DNA of 64,000 bases from Stentor coeruleus (taxonomy: Eukaryota; Ciliophora; Heterotrichea; Heterotrichida; Stentoridae), in assembly GCA_001970955.1 (NCBI GenBank), contig MPUH01000012.1, positions 1 through 64,000 on the forward strand, written 5' to 3'. Positions 29,255 through 39,300 of the stretch are shown one piece after another. Each line of letters begins with the position of its first letter. Position 1 is the first letter of the stretch. The position numbers were made by a program, and so were the translations under genes. The notes beneath the pieces were generated by a model. That model was not told the origin of the DNA and did no database searches. It saw nothing but the letters and a program-made list of their open reading frames with translations.

Positions 29255-30936
29255 TTATTTCTACCATGTATAGGGAATATTTAGAAGAAATTAGGGATTT
29301 TTATAGAGTAAAAAGTTTGATTTTTTATGCATTAGGAAATGAGAAATGGAATTTAAAAATAGAATATTGGGTTGAGAGAGTTTGTTTAGGACTTTTTGTT
29401 ATAGTTTTGAGAATTGGATAAATATTGTAGTTGAAAATAATTGGGTACATGTGGGAGAATAGTATAAAAAGAATATATTGAAATGCTTATTAGGAATACT
29501 GATATTAAATTATATGACAGATGTATAAATTTAACCATGTTTAAACATAATATAAACATTTTATTCATAATATTATATTATACAATAAAAGCATACATTA
29601 TCAATATTAGTTTTTAATAGTTTGGCTTTAGAATAATTCACTGAAATTTATATTTTATAAAGTCTATCGTAATCAATACCTTCAATAATATCTAAAGAAT
29701 TACAAAATTCGACATTAAATTTTTCATTAAATCTATTGAAAGCGACTTTAAAAAGTTTAGCTCGAGCTCATAGAAGAAAATATAAGCATCTCAAAACTAT
29801 AGTTCTGAATAAAAGCACTCTATCATCCCCAAATCAACTTAAAATTTAACCTTCAATATCATGCTATATATTTTTCAGCATTCAGCCATTATTCTTTTTC
29901 AAAATTTTACCCATTTTAAGGAATATTTACATTATGGATACATAAAATTACTTTAATATAACTATTTACTATTTTGTTTTTGGTCCTTTAGTTTTGACTG
30001 TAATGCCTTTTACTATTATTGGATATATTATCCATCCCATGCTTTTTTATGAAATCAGAACTTTTTGCTTTGATTTTCAAGTTAACTGTTTTTCCGATAA
30101 AATACGATGATACCTCAGTTGCTTGTATTTGTAATAGCCCTACATGCATTTTTCTAGTAGAAAATTGTTAGTTTTTTGTGTATGATTTTCATTGAGTATA
30201 TCTTGTCCTTTCATGCTTTGTAATGGCTTTCCAACTTGGCTGGTATATATAATTTAATTTTCATGATTTTTGTATAATTGGAAATTTACATTAATCAAAT
30301 ATTTCAAAATTAGCAGTTTTTTTTATTTGATGTGCTATTAAAGAATCCTTATCACTATTATGATTTACTCCTAGGTGTTCTGAATTGCCAGCTTATTAAA
30401 TTTCTAATTTACTAATAACGATCTTGGGGTTTTTCTTTGTCAATAAACTTTTTGATTTTCTGCATAAACATAAGAGCTCTTTTATAAATTTAGATTCTCA
30501 ACTTTGGGTAGTTGAATATGCTTTCTAGAGATGTCTTTATATATTTTGTAATAAACTAGCGTTTTAGATTATCGCATTTAACAGAGAAAATATTTTTTTC
30601 AGTAAAAACAGTTGCAAAAGAACTGACTAAACTGGCAGTAAAAGCCTTCAAATTTAGTTCTTTCATCAAATATCCTCAACTAAATCTTTTAACTTATAAA
30701 ACCAAATTTTTTTATCTCAGATTTTCTATGCAATCCCTAATCATAATCACCTCATTATATAAAATCATTCAACCTTTAAAATCGCATACCCAACATCAAA
30801 ACAATCTTCCAATAGCCCTTTATTCTCCCCAAAAGCGAAATCCCTTATAAAAAATATTTCATCTATCCTACCAAAATATATCTCAAATATTTATCTATTA
30901 ATTATTAACACTAAGATCTTAATATTCCAGAAAAAC
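29255..30936. other. Long intergenic stretch with a decayed minus-strand frame
   Basis: About 1.7 kb. The first 200 nt are the G-rich upstream flank of the Rab gene and carry a 51-codon open frame that I regard as compositional. A decayed frame lies at 29969-30238. The last 290 nt, just beyond the stop of the next minus-strand gene, are C-rich and G-poor on the plus strand. Confidence 0.55.
29969..30238 (-). pseudogene. Decayed protein-coding frame on the minus strand
   Basis: Ninety codons in one minus-strand frame with three internal stops; the first 32 codons are open and protein-like (LQSMKGQDILNENHTQKTNN). More coding-like pieces may continue to about 30480 in other frames. Low-complexity neighbours do not explain it. 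No family is recognised, so it is recorded as a likely dead gene with modest confidence. Confidence 0.3.
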
Positions 30937-32037
30937 TTACCAACTATAAGTCCTTCTCTTAAGCTTAGCTAATTTCTCAGCAACTTCTTGAAAATTAGGG
31001 ACATTATTATTTCTCGGACTAAACTGAAATCTTGCCATAGGCTGAATATCTTCAACACCCAAAAATAAAGTTGTATTACCTTCAATATCTCGAATTCCTT
31101 CATCTTCACCTTCTAAGTCTTCTTGAACTTCATGAAGTTTTCTTATAAGTTTTGAATTAGTTTTTGGGGATAAAAGGCTAGGATAGTCACTACGACTAAG
31201 AACAGGGGTACTGTTTTCTTTTGAACTTTGTGAACCTGATACTGAACAAGGAGATATATTTAAAGTTATGATTTGGATGCTTTCATCATCGATAGCATGT
31301 TGAACTTCACCATCGATTTTTAGTTCCTCAAGTTTTTTTTTTAATATTTCAGCTAGATCTGGTCGGGATATGTCGTTGTAACCTGGACTTTCAAGAGTTA
31401 TTTTTGGTAAGGGGCCTTTTGGGTGAATTATTAAAATTGACTTGTCGAGAGATTCTTGGACGATAAGATCGTGGTTGTTGGGTGTTGTACTTTTAGACTT
31501 GTTTAACAGGGCTCGTTGGATAAATTTCAGGGTGCTGGGACTTGTTAAGTTGTAATATGGCTCGATTGGGGTCTGGTTTTCATATGAGTTTGGAAGGTTT
31601 TCGAAATTCTCATGAGTCTCGATAGTCTCTGCTGGTATATAAAACAAGGTGCAGTTATCTAAAGAGACTTGTAAGTTATAAGGAGGAGTGTCAGGTGTTG
31701 ATGATTCTTTCTGGCTTTCAGCTAACGCTCTTAGTCTTTGTAAAATACTATCTAGTGGAACTGGGGTTTCATGCAAAGTCCAAGGACTGCTTGTAACCGA
31801 TGGGCTTTCTGGAGCGCTTTTCTCTTGTTCCTTCCCAGAGCGCACATATATTTCACTACTTCCATCCAATGATTTTTCAACACGGACCTCCCCTGAAACT
31901 TCCAACCTTTTAAGTCTCAACAAAGCGGCGAAAAGCCTTCTAGTGTTTAATTGCTTATTCTCCTCTTCAGGAGTATAAATCCCCGAACTTGTAGGGGCAT
32001 TCATAGTTGGGCTTGCTATTTTTTTCTTCTCACTCAT
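30937..32037 (-). CDS. Novel-looking protein made of about six SP-helix-strand repeats
   Basis: 366 residues without a known domain. It can be laid out as five repeats of 55-70 residues plus a sixth half repeat. Each begins with a TP or SP dipeptide, continues with a Leu/Lys helix (RRLFAALLRLKRL; LDSILQRLRALAE; LKFIQRALLNKSK; LAEILKKKLEELKI; SKLIRKLHEVQED; FQEVAEKLAKLKR), then a strand of the type VExSLDxSxxI and often a Pro. The spacing is regular, so these look like diverged copies of one unit. The recurring S/T-P sites suggest control by proline-directed kinases; that is inference. ATG start, single exon. Confidence 0.82.
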   Translation of the reverse strand: MSEKKKIASPTMNAPTSSGIYTPEEENKQLNTRRLFAALLRLKRLEVSGEVRVEKSLDGSSEIYVRSGKEQEKSAPESPSVTSSPWTLHETPVPLDSILQRLRALAESQKESSTPDTPPYNLQVSLDNCTLFYIPAETIETHENFENLPNSYENQTPIEPYYNLTSPSTLKFIQRALLNKSKSTTPNNHDLIVQESLDKSILIIHPKGPLPKITLESPGYNDISRPDLAEILKKKLEELKIDGEVQHAIDDESIQIITLNISPCSVSGSQSSKENSTPVLSRSDYPSLLSPKTNSKLIRKLHEVQEDLEGEDEGIRDIEGNTTLFLGVEDIQPMARFQFSPRNNNVPNFQEVAEKLAKLKRRTYSW

Positions 32038-32154
32038 TTAAATTACAGAAGCCTAACTTTCTATCTAAACAGAAAACTCTTTTAGTTAATATATACCACC
32101 AACAAAGATGAAATTTTTTATTAAAGACTACTTAGTATATAATACATATAAAAT

Positions 32155-32486
32155 ATGAATAATTCAATCGAAGAGTTTAAAAAGGCCTTGAAGATTTTTT
32201 TAAAACCCAGATGACAGAAACTTTAAAAAAAATTGAAGGATCATTTGAAAAAAGGATAGAAAATTTGGAAAACAGAGTAAATTTGATTTCTAGAACCCAC
32301 CAAAATTTTGAAAATCAAATAAACTCTATACCCGCTTTACCTACTAATGTAGAAGACACAAACGAAAGGGTTTCTACTTTATTTCCAGTATCTAGAAACC
32401 CAGCCCAATTTGAAATGCAAATAAGCATTAGAAATGAGACTTCTGTTTTATTTCAAAACTTTTATCGAAAGACCAGGGGGATATAA
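32155..32486 (+). pseudogene. Small coiled-coil gene, apparently frameshifted
   Basis: An ATG at 32155 opens MNNSIEEFKKALKIF and stops after 19 codons. Beginning at an ATG at 32211, a second frame gives 91 residues (MTETLKKIEGSFEKRIENLE) that continue the same style of coiled coil. The switch falls at a run of seven T near 32195-32201, so a homopolymer error in sequencing or a single-base loss would explain it. If the downstream ATG is used the product is a 91-residue coiled coil. No family is recognised. Confidence 0.45.
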
Positions 32487-32739
32487 TGAAATTGTACGTC
32501 ACATAGAATCCAGGGTAATAAATATACTATTTTTTTTAGCGATATATACTAATTATAATAAAAGAATATGATTATTGAAATTTAATTTTTGGAAGATAGA
32601 CTTAATTTAATTGTTATAGGGAAAAATTATTGATCAACTCCAAACTTGCTCAAATGTATGATAAACACCAACGTAAACATAAAATTATCATCAAGTCTTT
32701 AAAATCCATATTAAGAAAAAAATTACGATAACTACTTAC

Positions 32740-34011
32740 CTATGCTTTATTGCGTAAGAGGATCAAATTGTTGACCTGATCATTCAACAGATTGAAATTT
32801 TTCTCCACATGGTCTAATTGACTCTTCATACTCTGATAAATCTGAATAACATTCGCTGTATCTGGTGGCATATCAAGTCTTCTTCTCCTAAACTCCATAG
32901 CTTTTTCTTTCATATTCGCATATAAAGGATTTTTCATTGCTATAGCCAAATTAGACATAGTTCTTCTAAGTTCTCTACTTTTTCTCATAGACACATTATA
33001 TCTTAAAGCAGCCTTAATAGCTTCAGCTGCATCACTACTAAGCCTAATACTTCTTGCAGCTTCCTGTTCATTATCTTTAAGCTGTAAAATACTCCCAACA
33101 GTGACAAAAGCCATTGGAAGAATAATCCCTCCACAAAAAGCGCAAAAAGCATTGGCAATCCTCCCCATTATAGAAGAAGGATACACATCTCCATATCCTA
33201 CCGTTGTTTGTACTATAATAGCATTCCAATATGAATTCCCAGCATAATCATAGTTTATAGACCCATGTAAAGGTCTTTCAAATATCCTCATAACAGCACC
33301 AAACATCAATATACTAGGGATAACCAAAAGACCAAATACTATATAAAAAGGTCTTTCACTTGTATAGCATTTTAATGAAAAAGTTGCTGAAGCAGGAACG
33401 CGATATTTTTCACAATATCTTGAAGAGAAACTATCTCTAAACTTACCGAAATTGAATACTGCTAAGGCTAGTATGACAAATCTTACATACATTATAGCAT
33501 AAAAAATCTCTGACATGTAATAACAAACATATTCAACTGTTTCACGCTGTTGAGGAATCCATATAGGCACTTCAAGCCAAGGATATGGGGATATAAGATT
33601 TAAGAATATTGAAGAAATAGTATCACCACCAAGGTATTCCATTATAGTTGGTTTTTTTCTGATATTCAAAACTTGTGTTAGGGAAACTTTTTTCATTGTC
33701 GGCAGCTGAGAATATGTTAAAGGGATATGTCGATACCAGACTCTATAGTAATATCGATATGGGATTAGTAAAATAATAGATATGAAACTCATGATCATAA
33801 CAAAGAACCTGTACATCATGGTCACATTAGAATTTTCAGTGCATTCTCTTACACGATTTGGATCATATCTTAACTCATAGTCAATCATTGCTGGAACTAT
33901 TGCCAAGTTTCCAATGAAAGCTGAGAGAAGCCGAAGACCTCTCCAGATGTTGTAATAATGATTAGACTCGGCTAGGTAGTCCCTAGGTTTTTCTGGAGCT
34001 ATAAAAGCCAT
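32740..34011 (-). CDS. Potassium channel, six-pass, SK-like
   Basis: 423 residues. The selectivity filter TTVGYGD is at 269-275 inside a standard pore (YWNAIIVQTTVGYGDVYPSS). Hydrophobic segments fall at about 28-42, 65-84, 131-150, 165-187, 221-243 (S5) and 284-308 (S6). There is no Arg-rich S4, so voltage gating is unlikely. After S6 comes a basic helical region (about 320-370) and a final coiled coil, the position of the calmodulin-binding domain in small-conductance calcium-activated channels. An SK-type channel in the plasma or ciliary membrane is therefore my best reading; a ciliate-specific two-gate family is the alternative. Single exon with ATG start. Confidence 0.9.
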   Translation of the reverse strand: MAFIAPEKPRDYLAESNHYYNIWRGLRLLSAFIGNLAIVPAMIDYELRYDPNRVRECTENSNVTMMYRFFVMIMSFISIILLIPYRYYYRVWYRHIPLTYSQLPTMKKVSLTQVLNIRKKPTIMEYLGGDTISSIFLNLISPYPWLEVPIWIPQQRETVEYVCYYMSEIFYAIMYVRFVILALAVFNFGKFRDSFSSRYCEKYRVPASATFSLKCYTSERPFYIVFGLLVIPSILMFGAVMRIFERPLHGSINYDYAGNSYWNAIIVQTTVGYGDVYPSSIMGRIANAFCAFCGGIILPMAFVTVGSILQLKDNEQEAARSIRLSSDAAEAIKAALRYNVSMRKSRELRRTMSNLAIAMKNPLYANMKEKAMEFRRRRLDMPPDTANVIQIYQSMKSQLDHVEKNFNLLNDQVNNLILLRNKA

Positions 34012-34600
34012 TTATTTAAATCAAATTTAAACTTTAGATGTAAGATAAGCTTCTGGATTGGTTGGATAGGTTTGTTTAAAGGTAGTTTTAAGGTTTTAAG
34101 AATTCGATTATAGGATGTGAAGATTTGATGGACATTTTATGGAAAGATGAGTAAATTGTTGGTATAATGAAAGTTTAGGGTAAGGCGGTTGGGTTAAAGG
34201 GTTGGTAGGTTGATGTAAGATTTTAGAATTTTAAGGTATTCGAGTATAGGTAATTTTTTATGAATTATTAGTTGTAATTAAAGTGATTGTTATATTAGTA
34301 GATGATAGAAGGATATGATTCAGAGTTAGTTGAATATGTTTATATTAATAATGAATAAGATTTTTATATCATAGACTCTGCAAAAATTACTATAAAATCG
34401 TAGTAGCGTTTATTTTAGCTTAACTTAATATACTTTACATAATTTAATAGTCTTAATAACTCAATCATCTCTTTCACTTTATATATTCTTCTATGTATTT
34501 ATTAATCCTTCATATTCCTTTTCTTCCTCACCTGCAATCGTAATTCTAAAACCCATCCTTCATCAAAACTCTAATTATATCATAACAATAAATCCAAAAA
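34012..34600. other. Divergent upstream region of channel and kinase genes
   Basis: About 590 nt. The left part, upstream of the minus-strand channel gene, is G-rich and C-poor on the plus strand. The last 170 nt, upstream of the plus-strand kinase, are C-rich and G-poor. The skew flips near 34380-34420. No other feature is visible. Confidence 0.6.
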
Positions 34601-36106
34601 ATGGACAAATATGATATTTTATATTCAGTTGGCGAAGGGTATCATCTATCTAGGACCTATGGCAAAGTAATGAAAGCTATTCACAAAGACACCCATCAAA
34701 TCGTAGCAATAAAAAAAATCAAAAACATCGACGAACACATCCAAATAAAGCGTATAGCAATCCGTGAAATCAGAATCCTCAAATCTCTCAGTCACCAAAA
34801 CATAGTAAACTTACTAGAAGTCTTTCAAAAAAGAAACAAAATCTTCTTGATTTTCGAATTTGTCGACACGACAATAATTGAACTTATAAACCATCAACCT
34901 CAAGGTATGAATCCTTGCATTATAAAAAAAATCCTATACCAAATTCTAAATGCTTTAGCATATATGCACAATAATAATATAATGCATAGAGATATCAAAC
35001 CTGAAAATATATTAGTATCATCAAAAGGTATAGTTAAGATATGTGATTTTGGGTTTGCTAGATATAGGATTGAAGATGAAAATTTTACTCATTATGTATC
35101 AACACGATGNATGAAAATTTTACTCATTATGTATCAACACGATGGTATAGAGCACCTGAGCTTTTAGTATATGATAGGTATACTGAAAAAGTAGATATTT
35201 GGGCTATTGGGTGTATGGCTGGAGAGATGATGTTGGGGTATCCTCTTTTTCCTGGTCAAAGTGATTATGATACACTTTGTATGATTGTTAGGATGTGTGG
35301 GAATTTGACTGAAGGGCAAAGTAAGGCGTTTAATGGACAGAGGATGTTTTGTGATTTGAAGGTATTAGAATAATTAGGTACCAAAATGTATGCTTAGGGA
35401 AATTGATGGAATACTTGTAAAATATGATGGTGAAGTTTCAAATTTTATAAGAAAATGCTTGGAAATCGACCCAGAACGTAGACCATCAGCAGAAAGCTTA
35501 TTTAAAATGGATATGTTCGAAAATATCCACTCTAGAGATTATTCAGTTAAATCGAATAAATCTATTTCACCCAGTAAAGTTGCCATCAAGCCAATTATCA
35601 TGAACGCTTCTCCAATAAGCCTAATCCAAGATTCTAACAAAAAGCAATCTCCTATGTCAAATCGGTACCCTGGAGTTGAGTCATACGCTGGCCTAAAAAA
35701 AAAGCCAGGCTTATTTTACTTTAACCTCAAAGAAAAACTCCCAACAATCCGATTTAAAAAATTTGGATCCCCAGGACGCAAAGACCCTGATTTCATTAAA
35801 AAGTACTTAAAAAACCGTCTTGGGACTAAATCAACGTCCAGAACCAAGCCTGTTAATAAAAATCTCCAAGAAAACAGAAATTTATCATTGATTAATGATT
35901 ACTCTAATGAAAATATTATCAAAAGCAACATCGGAGAAAGTTTTTTAACCCACCGGAGCAAAAAAATCATTAACAACCGTATCTCTGATAACCTTTCATA
36001 TAAATCTATAAAGCAACGCTACTCCAATATAAAAAAACTAGACATTCAATCGATAAAAAAATCTTACAATTTAAATAGCATCATCTATTCAACACCTAGA
36101 AAATAA
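34601..36106 (+). CDS. CDKL-type protein kinase (two mini-introns, one assembly duplication)
   Basis: A CMGC-group Ser/Thr kinase. Exons are 34601-34638, 34654-35361 and 35378-36106. Removing the introns and one copy of the 34-nt repeat at the N (35110) gives 479 residues in one frame. The first intron is in frame and contains no stop; left in, it would put five residues inside the glycine loop, and splicing restores GEGTYGKV. Key residues: Lys33 (AIKKI), HRDIKPEN near 124-131, DFG at 144-146, and an activation loop FTHYVSTRWYRAPELL with a T-x-Y motif as in CDKL and MAP kinases. WAIGCMAGEMMLGYPLFPGQ also fits CDKL. CDKL kinases control ciliary length and cortex in other organisms. The C-terminal 190 residues are basic and disordered. 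Confidence 0.93.
34639..34653 (+). other. 15-nt intron, in frame, in the kinase glycine loop
   Basis: Sequence gtatcatctatctag. It starts GTA, ends TAG and has A at position 10. Splicing joins GAAGG to GACC and restores the kinase glycine loop GEGTYGKV, which strongly supports removal. Confidence 0.92.
35076..35144. other. Assembly join: 34-nt direct repeat around a single N
   Basis: 35076-35109 and 35111-35144 are identical with N at 35110. Deleting N and one copy restores the kinase frame across the activation loop, confirming that the duplication is artificial. Confidence 0.93.
35362..35377 (+). other. 16-nt intron in the kinase gene
   Basis: Sequence gtattagaataattag. It contains an in-frame stop if retained. 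Splicing gives CDLKVPKCMLREIDG, continuous with the rest of the kinase. A sits five bases before the last G, as in the 15-nt introns. Confidence 0.92.
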
Positions 36107-36256
36107 TTATATAGTATTAAAATTATAATAAAAACTACTTAATTTTACTTTACAATCATAAAAATTGGAGGTTTTAAAATTGGGTACATATTATTAGATA
36201 AAAGAATATTCAAGTTTTTTTTTCGAAAAATAATTGATTACGTAATAGAATTCAAG

Positions 36257-36760
36257 ATGGAGATTCAAAGTTATGAAATTGTACAACTTCCCCCTGCAAA
36301 TTTTTTTGAGACTGTTATCAATGAAACTCATTGGAAATGCATGCATTGCCAGAGTTTTTTTGATTCAAGAAAGTCATTGAACTTGCACTTGGGGAAAGAT
36401 GAGAAGGTTATCGAATGTGTAGAAAATCCCTACTTAAAAACAGTATCCCCAGTATACCTATGTCGGTATTGTAGAAAAAAATTTGATACTGATCAAGGAC
36501 TTCAGCAGCATATCGGCAAAAAGCATGAACAAAGAAAACCTTCAGAATGTGAATATTGCAATAAAACTTTCAAGCATAAATATGCTGTTAAATTCCATAT
36601 CAACCAAGTTCACACCAAAACAACTCGGGTTTTATGCAAGTATTGTCAAAATTCTTTCTATAACACTTATGTTATGAAGCAACATTCTAAGAAATGCAAA
36701 TTCCGCTTTCCAAGAAACCCATTATCCTCTGAATTACCTTCACAGGATAGTTATAATTAA
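36257..36760 (+). CDS. C2H2-type zinc finger protein, four fingers
   Basis: 167 residues. Two canonical fingers are clear: CRYCRKKFDTDQGLQQHIGKKH and, after a short linker, CEYCNKTFKHKYAVKF-H-INQV-H. The first unit (CMHCQSFFDSRKSLNLH then C) and the last (CKYCQNSFYNTYVMKQHSKKC) are C2HC variants. The N-terminal 30 residues and the short C-terminus have no other domain. Three or four closely spaced fingers suggest nucleic-acid binding, perhaps a small nuclear regulator or an RNA-associated finger protein. It lies 150 nt downstream of the kinase gene on the same strand. Confidence 0.88.
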   Translation: MEIQSYEIVQLPPANFFETVINETHWKCMHCQSFFDSRKSLNLHLGKDEKVIECVENPYLKTVSPVYLCRYCRKKFDTDQGLQQHIGKKHEQRKPSECEYCNKTFKHKYAVKFHINQVHTKTTRVLCKYCQNSFYNTYVMKQHSKKCKFRFPRNPLSSELPSQDSYN

Positions 36761-38967
36761 TTATTAATCACTTAGTACAAATAAATACTGGCTCTGTAGT
36801 ATTGAAATAAAAAAAAAAAATTTCCCCAAGCTAATTTTTTTATCAGAAATCTTCTATCTGAGTATTTCGCTTGTAAAATCAAGAACTTTAAACACTAAAC
36901 CAAAAGTAATCTTGCCTAAACCCATTTTGTAAAACTAAATCTTAGTACTATGCAAAATTTTGAAAAAACTTATAGAAAAAAGCAGCATATTTTTATTCGC
37001 CAGAACATTAAAACAGCCTGAACCAGGGAGTTAGATAAAAAAAACCTTATATTTTTTTTTTATCAGCAAAAATTGATATGATTAGAAGAGATTCAGTGGA
37101 AACAGTCGATTTTATACTATCATAGGGAAACTGGAGATAAAATTTCTTTTTATTGAAAATTCAGTATTGTAAAGTTGTCCTGATCAAATTTTAATATTTA
37201 TATTATTTATAGTTAAATCGTTTTGGCTTAAGAAGAAAAGTTTGCAGGCTATGAGTTTATCTAGCTAAAAATGATGACGTAGGAAAGGACATTTTTACTA
37301 TAAAAAACGATGTATTGAGCAAAGGTAATAAAGCAAGTCAGCTTGTTTTCATATTAAACACTTTTTGATGAAGGTGCTATGATTTGAGCATGCTTTCGAG
37401 ATTATCTTGATGAATTTTAATCATTAGATTCAGGAAATGATTCTTTTTTATTAGTCTAAAGGCTATCTTTATGGGTATTGAGGTAAAGAAATACATATAC
37501 TTGATTATTATCTTGAAAAAGTTTTTTTTTGATAAGTTCTTGAAGATAAATTTACTCATCGCTGATATGATTAGTTGATTTTAAAGGATGGGAGTATGTG
37601 AAAATATTTTTGACTGATAACTTGTGGAAGGATTGATAGATAATGGGATTTACTTTAATTATAAAAAGCTCTTGTTTTGCTAATTGAATGATTTTTTGGT
37701 GTACTAGGCTCAGATACTCAGGCATGATTACAAGTTAGATTGAAAATAAGATTCCATTAAGTTTTTGTAACTTGGAATTAGAAAGAAAATTAAGATAGGT
37801 AAATATTTTAAAATTTAGCATTGATAAAGAACTTTTTGATGTAATTTTTATAAAAGTTCTATTTTTTTTTTAAATAAGCTAATACTTTCTAAACGTCTAC
37901 TTATTCCATTCTTATCATGTCTTAAAAGCTGGTTTCTAATTATTTTAAGATAAAAATATATATATAATTCTTATCAAAATTGATATATTAGCAACACCTA
38001 GAGTTAAAATTTTATATCTCAGCTTTATATGCCCTAAATTCTCATCATAAAAGTAGTCTTTAGCAATAAATAGATAATCCAAATTATATATATGCAATAA
38101 ATCTAATGAGGGGAGATATACTTTGTAAAATTCTCTGAAATTAATAAGATATATTTAAATTCATATTTAACTTAATTTAACTATATAGTTTATGCTAGTG
38201 ATCTTGCTGTATGCATTTTATTAATTATTTTATTAGGTTATATGAAAAAATATTTTTAAAACTATAGTGTAAGGCTCAATACTCAATATGCTAAAAATTT
38301 AAGTTTTTTATAAGAAATATTTAGTCATTAGTATTCTAGGAATAATATGCATTTGAAAATAGACACTTGATTTGGGTTAGCTGAAGATCTTGCTAGTCTG
38401 TGTATGCTTTCAAGTTGTCTGTATTTTTCTGATTTTTTGTTTTAAACTTTGTTAATTTAAGTATTATTTCATATTTTGAATGAAAAAACAGTGAAACTTG
38501 AATTTTATTTTTCTTAGAGGTGTTTATGTTATTTGTATAAATACAAAAAAAAAATTAATGCTAATTATTATCAAATTTAAAAAGGATGCACAAGAAATAC
38601 TAAAAATCATTAAGAAAAGAAAATCAAATTAATCAAAAAACTTGAATTTGAGAGATCGTTGCTCTTTTGCCAATCATCTTTTTTCTAAAATTTCCTCTAA
38701 GTTATTTGTTTAAACTACAAAATATTTCCCACGTTAAATCTTATAATTTTCTAGTACTCAAGTAATAAAACTTCATAAATTTCACTAAATCCTTCCATCA
38801 TAAAATCACCTTCCCTACTATTAAAATCCTCCTTCTTCCTAACAAGTATCAACATAACTTAACTGTTTCTTCCTTCTAAACCCTTTTCCCATACTCATAT
38901 ACCAAAGGCACTTAAAATCTAAATAATAATTTCAAAATTTTATTTTATTAGAATCATTAATTAGAAA
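36761..38967. other. Long intergenic stretch, 2.2 kb
   Basis: AT-rich with several A or T runs of ten or more. A 60-codon minus-strand frame with ATG at 37559 and neighbouring minus-strand pieces to about 37050 look faintly coding but are broken by many stops; I record them only as a possible relic. The last 300 nt before the dynein light chain gene are C-rich and G-poor. No RNA gene is recognised. Confidence 0.45.
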
Positions 38968-39300
38968 ATGTCCTTAGAAGATGATGAAATTTTGATTGAT
39001 GAACTAGGTAGTACAGCAAGAAAAGTTATGGAAGAAGTAATAACTCAAGACCTTTATTTTGACCCAGAAAACATAAACTCTTGGTGTCAGCAAATAATAG
39101 ATCATTGCTTAAAAGAGTTTAGTAAATTGGCAAAACCGTTTAAATATATTGTCACTTGCTTTATAATGCAAAGAAATGGTGCTGGGTTCCAATGCGCTTC
39201 AACTTGTTTCTGGGATACAAAAACTGATGGTATAATTTCTGTTACAGGAGATTTTCCTTACTTGAATTGCCTTGTGACAATATATGCAGTTCATGTCTAG
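38968..39300 (+). CDS. Dynein light chain, Tctex1 type
   Basis: 110 residues, the normal size for Tctex1/DYNLT proteins. The second half has the family core: FKYIVTCFIMQRNGAGFQCA followed by STCFWDTKTDG, and ends with the strand NCLVTIYAVHV. These proteins dimerise on dynein intermediate chains in cytoplasmic, inner-arm or IFT dyneins. The N-terminal 45 residues form the expected helices. ATG start after a G-poor leader; stop TAG. No introns. Confidence 0.95.
   Translation: MSLEDDEILIDELGSTARKVMEEVITQDLYFDPENINSWCQQIIDHCLKEFSKLAKPFKYIVTCFIMQRNGAGFQCASTCFWDTKTDGIISVTGDFPYLNCLVTIYAVHV

Noticed and set aside
29266-29421. 51-codon plus-strand frame with ATG just upstream of the Rab gene
   Set aside because: It lies in the G-rich flank pattern shared by other gene borders and has no domain; composition explains it.
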